A stretch of 64,000 bases of DNA from Schaalia radingae (GTDB lineage: Bacteria; Actinomycetota; Actinomycetes; Actinomycetales; Actinomycetaceae): positions 2,232,001 to 2,296,000 of the forward strand of contig NZ_LT629792.1 of the NCBI RefSeq assembly GCF_900106055.1, given 5' to 3'. The position numbers and the translations under genes are program-made. Numbering within the stretch: position 1 is the stretch's first letter; every line of letters starts with the position of its first letter. Shown piece by piece: positions 27,127 to 36,270 of the stretch. The notes beneath the pieces were generated by a model. That model was not told the origin of the DNA and searched no databases. It saw only the letters and a list, made by a program, of their open reading frames with translations.

Positions 27127-28065
27127 ATGACACCAACTGTTTCAGTTTCCACGAAGAAATCCTCTTCAAAGAGGATGCGCAAAGCCTCGGGGAGTGTTGC
27201 CGACAGGTGGACCCCGCATCGCATCTTCAACCAAGTCATTCTCGTCTTGGTTTCCCTGACGATCGTCATCCCGACGATCTGGGTTTTCCTTGCCTCCTTC
27301 AAGCAGAGAGACGAGTTTTACGGAAACCCGTGGTCCCTACCTCGCAGCCTTTACCTACAGAACTACGTCGACGCCTTCACCGACGCCAGAATCGGCGACT
27401 TTTTCTTGAATTCTCTGTTCGTCACTGCTCTGGCAATGGTGCTAGTTGTCGCTATCGCGCTGCCTTGCGCTTACGTACTGGCACGATTCGACTTCCCTGG
27501 CCGCAGGATCTTGCAGATGGCCATCCAAGGCGGACTGTTCATTAACGTGAACTATATTGTCGTCCCAATCTTCCTGATGCTGGTCGGATTCGACTCATCG
27601 GTATACCAGTGGTTCCCCAACGGCCTGTTCATTAACAACCTCGTGGTACTTGCCATTGTGTACGCCTCAACTTCACTGCCCTTCACAGTGTTCCTGCTCC
27701 AGGACTTCTTCGCGCGCATCCCTGAAGATTACGAAGAAGCTGCCTTGCTTGATGGCGCCAACCAGTTCACCGTCATGGTTCGCATTTTCTTCCCCATGGC
27801 GACACCAGCCATATCCATGGCAATGCTCTTCAACTTCCTGAGCTTCTGGAATGACTACATCATTTCAATGACGCTGATGACCGATTCATCCAGCCGCACC
27901 GTCCAGGTCGGTCTGCTCAACCTGATGGCAACGCAACGGGCAGCCACCAATTACGGCCGCCTGTACGCAGGCATGGTCATCGTGATCGTTCCAGTGATCA
28001 TTTTCTATTCACTCGTTCAAAAGCGTCTACTCAACGTCACCAATGCTGGAGGTATCAAGGGATGA
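27127..28065 (+). CDS. ABC sugar permease, MalG type
   Basis: A 312-residue permease with six helices and EAA loop YEEAALLDGANQFTVMVRIFFP. The start ATG 27127 follows GAGGGAAGAAAG; the frame is open upstream, but that part is not conserved. It lies 10 bp after the first permease. Its stop codon overlaps the start of the small membrane protein gene (ATGA). Confidence 0.92.
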   Translation: MTPTVSVSTKKSSSKRMRKASGSVADRWTPHRIFNQVILVLVSLTIVIPTIWVFLASFKQRDEFYGNPWSLPRSLYLQNYVDAFTDARIGDFFLNSLFVTALAMVLVVAIALPCAYVLARFDFPGRRILQMAIQGGLFINVNYIVVPIFLMLVGFDSSVYQWFPNGLFINNLVVLAIVYASTSLPFTVFLLQDFFARIPEDYEEAALLDGANQFTVMVRIFFPMATPAISMAMLFNFLSFWNDYIISMTLMTDSSSRTVQVGLLNLMATQRAATNYGRLYAGMVIVIVPVIIFYSLVQKRLLNVTNAGGIKG

Positions 28066-28241
28066 GCGACCGCGCACTACGAATTATCGGCATGATCGGT
28101 GCCGCATTGATCTTCATATTCTTCGTTGCACTGGTCGTCATCGGTCAACGTACAACCAGCTGGGGTAGCCTCGGCATCCAGCTAATCGGACTGGCTGGCG
28201 TCCTCGGCATGCTCGCTTTCTACAACCATCAATACCGCTAA
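28062..28241 (+). CDS. 59-residue small membrane protein in importer operon
   Basis: A short ORF from ATG 28062 to TAA 28241 that overlaps the preceding permease stop by four bases and ends 16 bp before the binding-protein start. The product has two hydrophobic helices: IIGMIGAALIFIFFVALVVIG, then after a short polar turn (QRTTSWG) a second stretch through GLAGVLGMLAFY. There is no lipobox or cleavage site. The coupling and spacing make it a real gene. I do not recognise the family with confidence. An accessory subunit of the permease pair is a reasonable guess. Confidence 0.75.
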   Translation: MSDRALRIIGMIGAALIFIFFVALVVIGQRTTSWGSLGIQLIGLAGVLGMLAFYNHQYR

Positions 28242-28257
28242 CTAGAAAGAGGTAATC

Positions 28258-29610
28258 GTGAAACATCACACCAAACGCACTTTGTTGTGCGCGGGAACCT
28301 GCCTTGCGTTGACGGCAACGCTAGGCGCATGCGGCGCCGGCGGATCTCAAAGCGCATCAGACGGCAAATCGACGTTGAACCTGGCGTTCTTCGATGGCGG
28401 AAACGGCCCTGAACCCTACCAGGAGGTCGTGGCAGCCTACAAGGAACTGTTCCCTGACGTGGAAGTCAACCTTGTGACGTCAACGGAAATCGAAGACGAA
28501 ATCATGCCTGGCATGAAAGCGGGCAGGTACCCGGACTTGGTCCAGCGTGGCCTGAATGCAAAGGCCGGGCTCGTTGAAACCATGCTCGGTGACAACGCAA
28601 TTGCCGATGTCACCGATGTCCTGTCGATGCAAATTCCCGGCGAGGAAGTCACCGTTGGCGAAAAGCTGATCGACGGCATCATCGGACCCTACACGAACCC
28701 AAATGGCGACGATCGTACCTTCCTGCTGCCGACGTTCTACTCACCTGCCGGATTGGTCTACAACAAGACCCTGCTGGAAGAGAACGGCTGGGAAGTTCCG
28801 CAAACATGGGATGAAATGTTCGAACTAGGCAAGAAGTCCAAGGAAAAAGGTATCTCGGTCTTCACCTACGCAACCTCAGGCTACTTCGATTCGCTCGTGG
28901 GTGCCCTGCTTGCAGACGCTGGCGGCGAACAGCTCTTCCAGGACGTGATGTTCTATAAGAAGGACGTGTGGAAGTCGGACGAGGCCCGCAAAGTCCTCGA
29001 CACGATCGGCAAGATCGTCAGCCCCGATTACCTGCACCCGGACACACTGGGATACGCGAACGTGCAGGACTCAAAGAAGAATCAGCAGACGGTTCTCAAT
29101 GGTGATGCAGTGTTCATGCCCAACGGAACTTGGATCCGCAACGAAATGAAGGACGCCCCGAAGACTGAAAACTTCAAGTGGGCGCTCTCACCCGCTCCCG
29201 GTTTTACTCCCGACGAGCGCTACCTGACGGTACTGATGGACGCACTGTGGACGCCAACTCAGGCAAAGAACCCTGAAGAAGCTAAGCGTTTCATGGCATT
29301 CATGTACTCCGACAAGGCTGCCGAAATCTTCGCCAAGATTGGTCAAGCTCAGCCCATCAAGGGCATTACCGACAAGCTCGAACCAGAACTCGCTGAGTTG
29401 TATGGTGCTTTCGACCAGGAAGGCGTCAAGATTATTCCCGGCACCTCCTTCAGCCAGAATGCAAGCGTTGAAGGTGTCAGTATCAAGGATGACCTGTACT
29501 CAACGATCGACTCAATTGCCTCGGGCAAGAAGACCGTTGATGAGTGGCAGAAAAAGCTCAACGACGATTCGAACGCTCTGAATGAGGCGATGCCCAAAGA
29601 TCAGAAGTAA
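28258..29610 (+). CDS. ABC sugar-binding lipoprotein
   Basis: A 450-residue solute-binding protein. The lipoprotein signal ends at TLGACGAGG. The CUT1 features are FDGGNGPEPYQEV near the mature start and YSPAGLVYNKTLLEENGWEVP in the middle. The start is GTG 28258 behind AAAGAGG. It is the last gene of the importer operon, an uncommon place because binding proteins usually come first and are the most highly expressed. Confidence 0.92.
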   Translation: MKHHTKRTLLCAGTCLALTATLGACGAGGSQSASDGKSTLNLAFFDGGNGPEPYQEVVAAYKELFPDVEVNLVTSTEIEDEIMPGMKAGRYPDLVQRGLNAKAGLVETMLGDNAIADVTDVLSMQIPGEEVTVGEKLIDGIIGPYTNPNGDDRTFLLPTFYSPAGLVYNKTLLEENGWEVPQTWDEMFELGKKSKEKGISVFTYATSGYFDSLVGALLADAGGEQLFQDVMFYKKDVWKSDEARKVLDTIGKIVSPDYLHPDTLGYANVQDSKKNQQTVLNGDAVFMPNGTWIRNEMKDAPKTENFKWALSPAPGFTPDERYLTVLMDALWTPTQAKNPEEAKRFMAFMYSDKAAEIFAKIGQAQPIKGITDKLEPELAELYGAFDQEGVKIIPGTSFSQNASVEGVSIKDDLYSTIDSIASGKKTVDEWQKKLNDDSNALNEAMPKDQK

Positions 29611-29619
29611 CCTGTCCAG

Positions 29620-30144
29620 GTGACTGATGATCTGAGCTGGGTGCTTAAAGAAGCACAAACCCTGCTCACTTCGCACGGCGTGCATGGTTGGACTGTTCAG
29701 TTCGACCGTGCACGCCGTCGTGCTGGACAGTGCAACCACACGACGCACACCCTGTCGTTTTCTCGGTCGCTGATGACGCTGTATTCCCCAGATGAAATTC
29801 GAGACGTCATCGCTCACGAAGTGGCTCACGCTCTGGCAGGCGCCAGCCACCACCATGACGAGGTATGGAAGAAGGCGGCTCGCAACCTGGGGGCGCGACC
29901 CGAGGCGCGCCTGTCTGCGGCCTTGCCTGCTCCTGAGGCGCCGTGGATCGGAACCTGTCCGCACTGCGGAGCACGCAGGTATCTATATTCCGCACCCAGG
30001 CGCGTGTCATCATGCGCGTCATGTTCACCACACTTTGATGTCGCCTTGATCTGGCAGTGGGAACACCTCGGCCACCCTCGTACCCCACCGGGGCGCTACC
30101 AGCGTGAACTGCGCTCACTGACACGCCGATCTTCACGACGTTAA
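29620..30144 (+). CDS. SprT-like zinc metalloprotease
   Basis: A 174-residue SprT/Spartan-like protein. The zinc site is HEVAH (His66-His70) followed by a cluster of His in ASHHHDEVW. A C-terminal zinc ribbon has CPHC and, 20 residues on, CASC. Eukaryotic Spartan cuts proteins crosslinked to DNA; the role of bacterial SprT proteins is not established. The start is GTG 29620, 9 bp after the binding-protein stop. It is likely read from the same transcript but not functionally linked to sugar import. Confidence 0.87.
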   Translation: MTDDLSWVLKEAQTLLTSHGVHGWTVQFDRARRRAGQCNHTTHTLSFSRSLMTLYSPDEIRDVIAHEVAHALAGASHHHDEVWKKAARNLGARPEARLSAALPAPEAPWIGTCPHCGARRYLYSAPRRVSSCASCSPHFDVALIWQWEHLGHPRTPPGRYQRELRSLTRRSSRR

Positions 30145-30228
30145 ATCATCCTCGTCATTACTCGTGGCACGACCTCGTCCACTACCATGGGAATCACTGC
30201 CGATCGGCGCACAGGAAGGAAGCGGATC

Positions 30229-31359
30229 ATGGCGAAGAAAATACAGCGCGTGGGAATCCTTACCGCAGGGGGCGACAGCCCTGGGCTTAACGCAGCAATC
30301 CGCGGGTTCGGAAAAGCGGCCATCGGGCATTACGGGATGGAACTGATCGGCTTCCGCGACGGCATCCGCGGCATGGCGGAAAACCGCACCATTCCCATCG
30401 ATTCACGCTTCCTCTCCGGGATCCTGACCGTCGGCGGCACGATCCTTGGAACTTCGCGCGACAAGCCGCACAAGATGAACGTCAATGGCAAAACCGTTGA
30501 CATGACGGACACGATCCTGGCGAACTGCGAGAAGAACAAACTGGACTGTGTCGTGTTCATCGGCGGTGGCGGAACTGCGAAGAATGCGAACCGGCTGGCC
30601 AAAGCAGGTCTGAACGTCATCCACCTGCCCAAGACCATTGACAACGACATCGCGCACACCGACACAAGTTTCGGATTCTCCACTGCACTGGGTATCGCGA
30701 CCGACGCGATTGATCGTCTGCATTCAACGGCCCACTCCCACCACCGCATCATCGTGGTGGAAATTATGGGTCACAAAGCAGGGTGGCTGGCACTGGGAGC
30801 CGGCATCGCCGGCGGCGCCGACATCATCCTGATCCCCGAAATCGCCTATTCCATCGACTCCATCGCCGCATCGATTCGCAAACGTGCCGAGGCCGGGCAT
30901 TCGTTCTCGGTTGTCGCGATTGCCGAGGGCGCCCGTGACACTCAGGACACCGCTGACCTCGAAGCTGCTGAAGCACTGCTGTCTGCTGCAGACAGCCCGG
31001 AAGCAAAGTCGGCAGCCAAGATGCATAAGCAGTCCCTGGAACTGGCGCATCGCGGCAACGCATTCAAACTGGCCGAAGAACTTGAAGCGGCCACCGGCCT
31101 GGAGTCCCGCGTGACGGTGCTGGGGTATGTGCAGCGTGGCGGCACGCCGAATGCTGAAGACCGCATGCTTGGCACGTTGCTCGGCGGGGCTGGCGCAGAT
31201 CTCGTGGCCAAGAAAAAATACGGCATCACCGTGGCAGCACAGGGACAGGCGGCTGTGCCGGTGCCGTTGAAGGACGTGGCCGGCACGCTCAAGACTGTTC
31301 CTCTGGATCACCCGTGGATCACTGCTGCACGCCACGTCGGAACCGGAATGGGCGACTAG
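30229..31359 (+). CDS. pfkA: 6-phosphofructokinase (phosphoryl donor uncertain)
   Basis: A 376-residue PfkA-family enzyme that phosphorylates fructose 6-phosphate at C1. [17 protein letters not shown] is the N-terminal donor loop and PKTIDND (134-140) carries the catalytic Asp pair. Two diagnostic residues are unusual: the motif that is GGDG in ATP enzymes and GGDD in pyrophosphate enzymes is GGGGT here (112-116), so the Mg-binding Asp is missing, while Lys135 is the residue found in pyrophosphate-dependent and mixed forms. The donor cannot be decided from motifs. ATG 30229 follows GGAAGCGGATC; the frame upstream is not conserved. Confidence 0.9.
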   Translation: MAKKIQRVGILTAGGDSPGLNAAIRGFGKAAIGHYGMELIGFRDGIRGMAENRTIPIDSRFLSGILTVGGTILGTSRDKPHKMNVNGKTVDMTDTILANCEKNKLDCVVFIGGGGTAKNANRLAKAGLNVIHLPKTIDNDIAHTDTSFGFSTALGIATDAIDRLHSTAHSHHRIIVVEIMGHKAGWLALGAGIAGGADIILIPEIAYSIDSIAASIRKRAEAGHSFSVVAIAEGARDTQDTADLEAAEALLSAADSPEAKSAAKMHKQSLELAHRGNAFKLAEELEAATGLESRVTVLGYVQRGGTPNAEDRMLGTLLGGAGADLVAKKKYGITVAAQGQAAVPVPLKDVAGTLKTVPLDHPWITAARHVGTGMGD

Positions 31360-31370
31360 AAGGATTATTC

Positions 31371-31955
31371 GTGACACTTCCATTCGATGACGGAGCCACC
31401 ACTACCGACGGACGACCAGCTGACCTGCAGCCAGATCGCGAAACCCTCACGTGGCAGGGGTTCGGTGACGCCTCGCGCGCACTCACCCAGAGCATTGTGG
31501 ATTCAGGCTGGATGCCGGAGCTGATTGTCGCGATTGCACGCGGAGGACTGCTGCCCGCCGGTGCGATTTCCTACGCCATCGGCGTCAAGGCGATGGGCAC
31601 GATGAATGTCGAGTTCTACACCGGGGTGGGTCAGACTCTGACTGAACCGCAATTGTTGCCCCCCTTGATGGATGTTTCGGCGATGGACGGCAAACGCGTC
31701 CTGGTGGTCGACGATGTTGCCGATTCCGGCAGCACCCTGAAGATGGTGATGGACATGATCAACGCTCACGGTCTGTCACTGGATGGTCATACCACTGTCA
31801 AGGCAGAGGCCCGCAGCGCGGTGATCTATAAGAAGCCTCGCTCCGTGATCGAACCGGACTACATGTGGCGTGAGACTGATAAGTGGATCAATTTCCCCTG
31901 GTCAACATTGCCGGTGATCCAGCGCAGTCAGGACAATGACACCAAGCGCGTCTGA
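31371..31955 (+). CDS. Phosphoribosyltransferase family protein
   Basis: A 194-residue type I phosphoribosyltransferase. The PRPP-binding motif is VLVVDDVADSGSTLKMV at about residues 103-119. An IARGGLLPAGAI segment corresponds to the pyrophosphate loop. It resembles the xanthine/hypoxanthine phosphoribosyltransferase-like proteins of actinobacteria. The chosen start is GTG 31371 behind AGAAGGA; the frame is open back into pfkA but without conservation. It lies 11 bp after pfkA and overlaps the next gene by 20 bp, so the three genes form one operon. Confidence 0.85.
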   Translation: MTLPFDDGATTTDGRPADLQPDRETLTWQGFGDASRALTQSIVDSGWMPELIVAIARGGLLPAGAISYAIGVKAMGTMNVEFYTGVGQTLTEPQLLPPLMDVSAMDGKRVLVVDDVADSGSTLKMVMDMINAHGLSLDGHTTVKAEARSAVIYKKPRSVIEPDYMWRETDKWINFPWSTLPVIQRSQDNDTKRV

Positions 31956-32565
31956 ATCAGTTGCTCGCCAGATCGTTGACCGCATCGCCGCTCACCCCCG
32001 CCTGCGCCTGCTGGGAATAACCGGCCCGCCCGGCACTGGTAAGTCCACCGTGTGTGCCCTGGTGGCACGAGGGTTGGATGAGCGCGGCATCGAGGTCGCG
32101 GGAATTGTTCCGATGGATGGTTTCCACCTGTCGAATGCAGTGCTGCACGCGTTGGGTCGGGCTGACCGCAAGGGCGCTCCCGACACCTTTGATGTTGATG
32201 GGTATTGTGAAATCCTGCGCCGTGTTCGGCGTGCCGAAGGAACCGTTTTCGCCCCCGAATATCGCCGCGACATGCATGAGCCGATTGCTGCGAGCGTCGC
32301 AATTGCCCCTCGGGGGATCGTGTTGACGGAGGGGAACTATCTGGGCGTGGATCTGCCGAGATGGCGTGACGTTCGCGGCCTGCTCGATGAGCTTGTTTTC
32401 ATCGACACTGATCGCACCGAGCTGGTGCGACGCCTGGTGGAGCGGCATAAGCAGCACGGACGGCGTACCGACGAGGCGGCGCACTGGGTGCGAACGGTGG
32501 ACAGCGACAATATTGACCTGGTGTGTGCGGCTGCGGGCCGCGCAGATTTTACTGTGCGAGCGTAG
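31936..32565 (+). CDS. Nucleoside/nucleotide kinase family P-loop protein
   Basis: A 209-residue P-loop kinase of the phosphoribulokinase/uridine kinase/PanK-like group. Walker A is GPPGTGKST at about residues 31-39, followed by the PMDGFHLSNAVL substrate-binding motif and LTEGNYLGVDLP. Annotated relatives often sit in sugar or nucleoside operons; the substrate is unknown. It overlaps the phosphoribosyltransferase gene by 20 bp. Its last 17 bp overlap the convergent ROK relic. Confidence 0.85.
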   Translation: MTPSASESVARQIVDRIAAHPRLRLLGITGPPGTGKSTVCALVARGLDERGIEVAGIVPMDGFHLSNAVLHALGRADRKGAPDTFDVDGYCEILRRVRRAEGTVFAPEYRRDMHEPIAASVAIAPRGIVLTEGNYLGVDLPRWRDVRGLLDELVFIDTDRTELVRRLVERHKQHGRRTDEAAHWVRTVDSDNIDLVCAAAGRADFTVRA

Positions 32566-33275
32566 AGTCAACCAGCCACTGCACGATCGCTGCGGTGGCA
32601 GCGCCCTGCGCCCAACGGTCAAAACTGCCGGAGCGCTGATGGACGCGGATGTGCGGGTCATCGGGCCGGGAAAATGACGTCAGTTCACGCTGGAAATTGT
32701 CCGCCCACGGTGTCTCCAGCAGGCACACACCTTCCCCGTCCAGAACAACATCACGCACGAGGGCGGCTGATGCCACTGTCTGCACATAGACCGCAAGGTT
32801 CGTGGCAAATTCCCTGATGGCACGCTGGCTGGCCTGGTCACCGTCTTGAGCCAAAGCGATGAGTTCGTCAGCCGAGGCGGGGCGGCCGTCATCGTCGACA
32901 ATGGCGCGACCCGAGCGCGCCCGAGATATCACTGCGGGAACCGTCAAGGCGCCGTTGGCGCACCCGATATGACCGTACTGACATACTCCATGCGCTCCGG
33001 CCAAGGGGATATGAGCCGTCATACCCAGGCCCCGCAGCGGCGAACGCACAGCTCGCAGGCCGTGCACTATACCGTGTCCGATTCCGGCACCAACCGTGAC
33101 GATGAGGAAGTCCTCGCAGTTCCGTCCCAGTCCGAACCACAGTTCCAGCATGGTCAGGGCTGAAACATCGTTGATGACTGTCAGTGGAATCGTCAGGTCG
33201 AGCTCACGGGCCAGGTCGATATCGTCCCACCCGAGGAATCGACTGGATCGGACAACCGTTCCGTCCACCTGTCCT
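32549..33275 (-). pseudogene. ROK-family transcriptional regulator, N-terminus deleted
   Basis: The C-terminal half of a ROK regulator. It begins at about VDGTVVRSSRFLGWDDIDL and includes the kinase-like core TVINDVSAL, IVTVGAGIGHGIV and a degenerate zinc motif CQYGHIGCANGAL. The DNA-binding helix-turn-helix and the first part of the ROK domain are missing. Upstream the frame stays open by chance to 33940, but that stretch is only the antisense of a binding-protein gene. The right-hand border is approximate. The best reading is a deletion between this gene and the divergent binding-protein gene that removed both 5' ends. Confidence 0.8.
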
Positions 33276-34276
33276 CCTACGCGCCGGATCTGGCCGACCA
33301 GTGGCTCTCGGCCGACGGCACGCAGCGCTATGGCCTGCCCAAGGACTGGGATACCGAGGCTTTGTTCTACAACGAAGACATGGTCAAAGATGCCGGCTAT
33401 GCGCCCGAAGACCTGTGGAAACTGGAATGGAATCCGGCTGACGGCGGTTCCTTTGAGAAGTTCCTGGCTCATCTGACCGTCGACGCAAACGGTGTGCGCG
33501 GCGATGAAGAAGGCTTCGATAAAAACAACGTGAAGGTCTACGGAATCGGATACAACGACGCTGGTTCCGGCTACGGACAGGTCCAATGGTCGCCGTACGC
33601 GCTGTCGAACGGGCACTGGACATGGACCGACAAGAATCCGTGGGGTCAGCACTTCAACTACGATGCCCCTGAATTTCAGGAAAGCATCACCTGGTGGCGC
33701 TCGCTCATCGAAAAGGGCTACATGCCGCCTTTGTCGGTGGCGTCCTCCGGCATCGGCACAATCGAATCGCTCGGTTCGGGTGCCTATGCGACGCTGATTG
33801 AAGGATCGTGGAACATCACGAACATTGCCACGACCACGGAGCTTCCCATTCAGGTCGCACCCACGCCCATCGGCCCAGATGGCCAGCGTGCATCGGTGAT
33901 GAACGGCCTGGCTGACTCGGTGTGGATCGGGACGTCGCATCCGGAAGAATCGTGGCGGTGGGTGAAGTACCTGGGTTCGGCTTCTTGCCAGGACGTCATC
34001 GCTAAGCAGGGTACCGTGTTCCCCGCGATCATGTCGTCAACGGAAAAAGCCATTAAGACCTTTGAGGACATGGGGATCGACGCACGCGCATTTTCCGTTC
34101 ATGTCGAAGAAGGCACAGCCGTTCCTTCCCCGGTGGCTGACCGCTGGGCACAGGTCGAATCGTTGATGAAACCGGCAATGTCCGCTGTCATCGCCTTCGA
34201 AGATGACCCGTCAGCACTGACCGAGGCCAATAATCGCGTCAACACGCTGATGAGTTCGAACAGAGACGACGAATAA
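33276..34276 (+). pseudogene. ABC sugar-binding protein, N-terminus deleted
   Basis: The C-terminal two thirds of a CUT1 binding protein, recognisable from YAPDLADQW onwards through YGLPKDWDTEALFYNEDMV, NPWGQHFNYDAPEFQ and SGAYATLIEGSWN. The signal peptide, lipobox and first lobe are absent; upstream sequence is the ROK relic in antisense. The first Met in frame is at 33362, well inside the domain, so no exported product can be made. No permease follows on this strand; the next genes are convergent. The left border is approximate. Confidence 0.85.
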
Positions 34277-34292
34277 CACGATTCGCCGTCAC

Positions 34293-34331
34293 GCAAGTCG
34301 CCCTCGTTCATGATGAGCGAGGGCGACTTGC
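34293..34331. terminator. Strong bidirectional terminator hairpin
   Basis: GCAAGTCGCCCTCG at 34293-34306 pairs perfectly over 14 bp with CGAGGGCGACTTGC at 34318-34331 across an 11-nt loop. It sits 17 bp after the binding-protein relic and 35 bp before the end of the convergent permease gene, so it can serve both strands. No long U tract follows on either side. Confidence 0.75.
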
Positions 34332-34365
34332 TGTCTGGGCCACTCATCACGCTATGAGCGTGTTC

Positions 34366-35211
34366 CTAACCTTTCACTCCGCCAACTTCCACTCCGCGGA
34401 AGAAGAACTTCTGAGTCGCTGCAAACAGGACGATAATTGGCAGGAGGGCGATAATCGTTCCGGCAGCCACGACCCTCGGATCAGATCCCAGCGTCTGGTT
34501 CGAGGCCAGGTACTGCATTCCAACTGTGAGGGTGTACTTTTCCGGGTCTGACAACACCACGAGTGGCCACAGAAAATCATCCCAGGCGCCAATAAAGCTC
34601 ATCAGGGCAACGACCGCTGTCATGCCTCGGGCATTGGGCCACACAATGTGGCGTATGCGCTGGACTGTTGTAGCACCGTCGATGGCAGCAGCATCCAGAA
34701 TATCCTGTGGAATAGCTCGACAGGCCGTGGCCATCAACAAAACGTTGATCGCACCGATCGCTCCGGGCAGGATTACTCCAACAAGTGAATTGGCCGCCCC
34801 CAGCGCTTTCACCGTCAAATACTGACTGGTAAATGTTACTTCGCCAGGCAGCAGCAAGGTGGACAAAATGATTGCCATGACAACCGCCTTGCCTTTGAAC
34901 TTCATGCACGCCAACGCATACCCTGCGAGCAACGAGAAAAAGCAGTTCAGGACAACGACCGACACCGCAACGATCAAAGAGTGCCACGCGTATGAAAACA
35001 CGGGAATGGTGCGCATGACTTCTCCGTAGTTGCTCAGAGTGAAGTCATGCGGAATCAGACTGGGAGGGAACGAATACAGATCTTCATTCTTCCCCTTGAG
35101 AGACGTCGTAAGCTGCCACAGAAACGGGAAAACAGAAATGACGAAGATGACGATCAGGAGGATATAGCGAATCGTCAGTCCTGAGATCTGGCGCGTTTTC
35201 TTTGATGTCAT
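34366..35211 (-). CDS. ABC sugar permease, MalG type
   Basis: A 281-residue permease with six helices; the EAA loop is ILDAAAIDGATTVQRIRHIVWP and the C-terminus is GGVKG, usual for the family. Its ATG overlaps the end of the upstream permease by four bases. It is the last gene of an operon read binding protein, permease, permease, with a terminator hairpin beyond. This operon is divergent from the GH5-like gene. Confidence 0.92.
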   Translation of the reverse strand: MTSKKTRQISGLTIRYILLIVIFVISVFPFLWQLTTSLKGKNEDLYSFPPSLIPHDFTLSNYGEVMRTIPVFSYAWHSLIVAVSVVVLNCFFSLLAGYALACMKFKGKAVVMAIILSTLLLPGEVTFTSQYLTVKALGAANSLVGVILPGAIGAINVLLMATACRAIPQDILDAAAIDGATTVQRIRHIVWPNARGMTAVVALMSFIGAWDDFLWPLVVLSDPEKYTLTVGMQYLASNQTLGSDPRVVAAGTIIALLPIIVLFAATQKFFFRGVEVGGVKG

Positions 35212-36170
35212 TGTGACACCTTCTCTTTTTCGGACCTCTTATCGCCGCGTTCAATGGAACGGCGCACTTTTCGCGAGAGCCTGTGGATTCTGATCGCTTC
35301 GCGGATCTCCTGTCCCTGATTCATCCACCCAACCATTACCAACGGCACAATGGTGAGCAGGAACAAGATCACAGACAATGCCGATGCATAGCCGAGGTTC
35401 CCTGCCAGCCCCGAACCGGTCTGTTTGATATGTCCCACCATGGTTTGTGCTTCACCGCCGGGGCCGCCTCCGGAGCCAACAATCGTATAAATCTCCGTGA
35501 AAACTCGCATCGCCGACACTGTAATAAGGGCGGATATCAGGAGCATTGCGCCGCGAACACCGGGCACCGTGACAGACCAGAATTTGCGCCACGCTCCTGC
35601 ACCATCGATCTCTGCAGCTTCGTATAGATCCGGATTGACATTCGACAGTGCAACCAGATAGATCACCATGTAATATCCCAGCCCCTTCCACACCGTCAGA
35701 GTGATGGCGACGAAGATGATCCACCATCGGTGAATCAAGAAGTCGACGGTACTGAGCCCGAGAGCATCAAGTGTGGCGTTCACGATTCCGCGAGATTCGA
35801 AGAGCCATGCCCAGATAATTGCCACCACAACAGCAGACGCAATGACGGGGAAATAGAAGGTTGTGCGAAAAAAGCCTATTCCCGGAATGTTCCTGTGAAC
35901 CAACATGGCCAGAAGCAAAGGCAGGAATGTCAGCAGCGGAACGCAGACCAAGGCATAGACAAGGACGTTACCGATGGCGAAGTGAAAGATCTCATCGTTC
36001 AGGAGGCGCCTGTATTGATCGAATGCCACGAACGTTGCTGGCTGTAGGGGCTTGGCGTTCGTAAAAGACAGGATGACAGTATTGAGGAAGGGCAACAGTG
36101 AGAAGACCAGAACCCAGATAACAGCTGGGGCCAAAAGAATGTACGGCGTGTACCACTTATGCATGCGCAT
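35208..36170 (-). CDS. ABC sugar permease, MalF type
   Basis: A 320-residue permease with six helices, EAA loop LYEAAEIDGAGAWRKFWSVTVP, and a charged C-terminal tail of about 30 residues (RKVRRSIERGDKRSEKEK) that is longer than in the other importers here. It lies 100 bp after the binding-protein gene, a gap holding a large hairpin. Confidence 0.92.
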   Translation of the reverse strand: MRMHKWYTPYILLAPAVIWVLVFSLLPFLNTVILSFTNAKPLQPATFVAFDQYRRLLNDEIFHFAIGNVLVYALVCVPLLTFLPLLLAMLVHRNIPGIGFFRTTFYFPVIASAVVVAIIWAWLFESRGIVNATLDALGLSTVDFLIHRWWIIFVAITLTVWKGLGYYMVIYLVALSNVNPDLYEAAEIDGAGAWRKFWSVTVPGVRGAMLLISALITVSAMRVFTEIYTIVGSGGGPGGEAQTMVGHIKQTGSGLAGNLGYASALSVILFLLTIVPLVMVGWMNQGQEIREAIRIHRLSRKVRRSIERGDKRSEKEKVSQ

Positions 36171-36210
36171 AGAGAGCCACCTTTTTGATTAACGTGATTA
36201 GCAGACCGAA

Positions 36211-36249
36211 GTTCCGGCCTAAAAGCGCGGCGGGCTTTCTGGCCGGAAC
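36211..36249 (-). promoter_or_regulatory. Intercistronic stem-loop between binding protein and permeases
   Basis: GTTCCGGCC at 36211-36219 pairs with GGCCGGAAC at 36241-36249; inside, AAAGC and GCTTT extend the stem around a 7-nt loop. There is no U tract on the minus strand afterwards, so it is less a terminator than an RNA structure that holds back 3' exonucleases or limits read-through. Such structures between the binding protein and permeases let the binding protein be made in excess. Confidence 0.6.
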
Positions 36250-36270
36250 ATTCGGAAAAGATCTCATCGA

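Noticed and set aside
33276..33940. Long N-terminal half of the minus-strand ORF that ends at 32549
   Set aside because: It is the antisense of the binding-protein relic; the ROK homology stops near 33275, so the apparent 463-residue protein is a chimera of frames.
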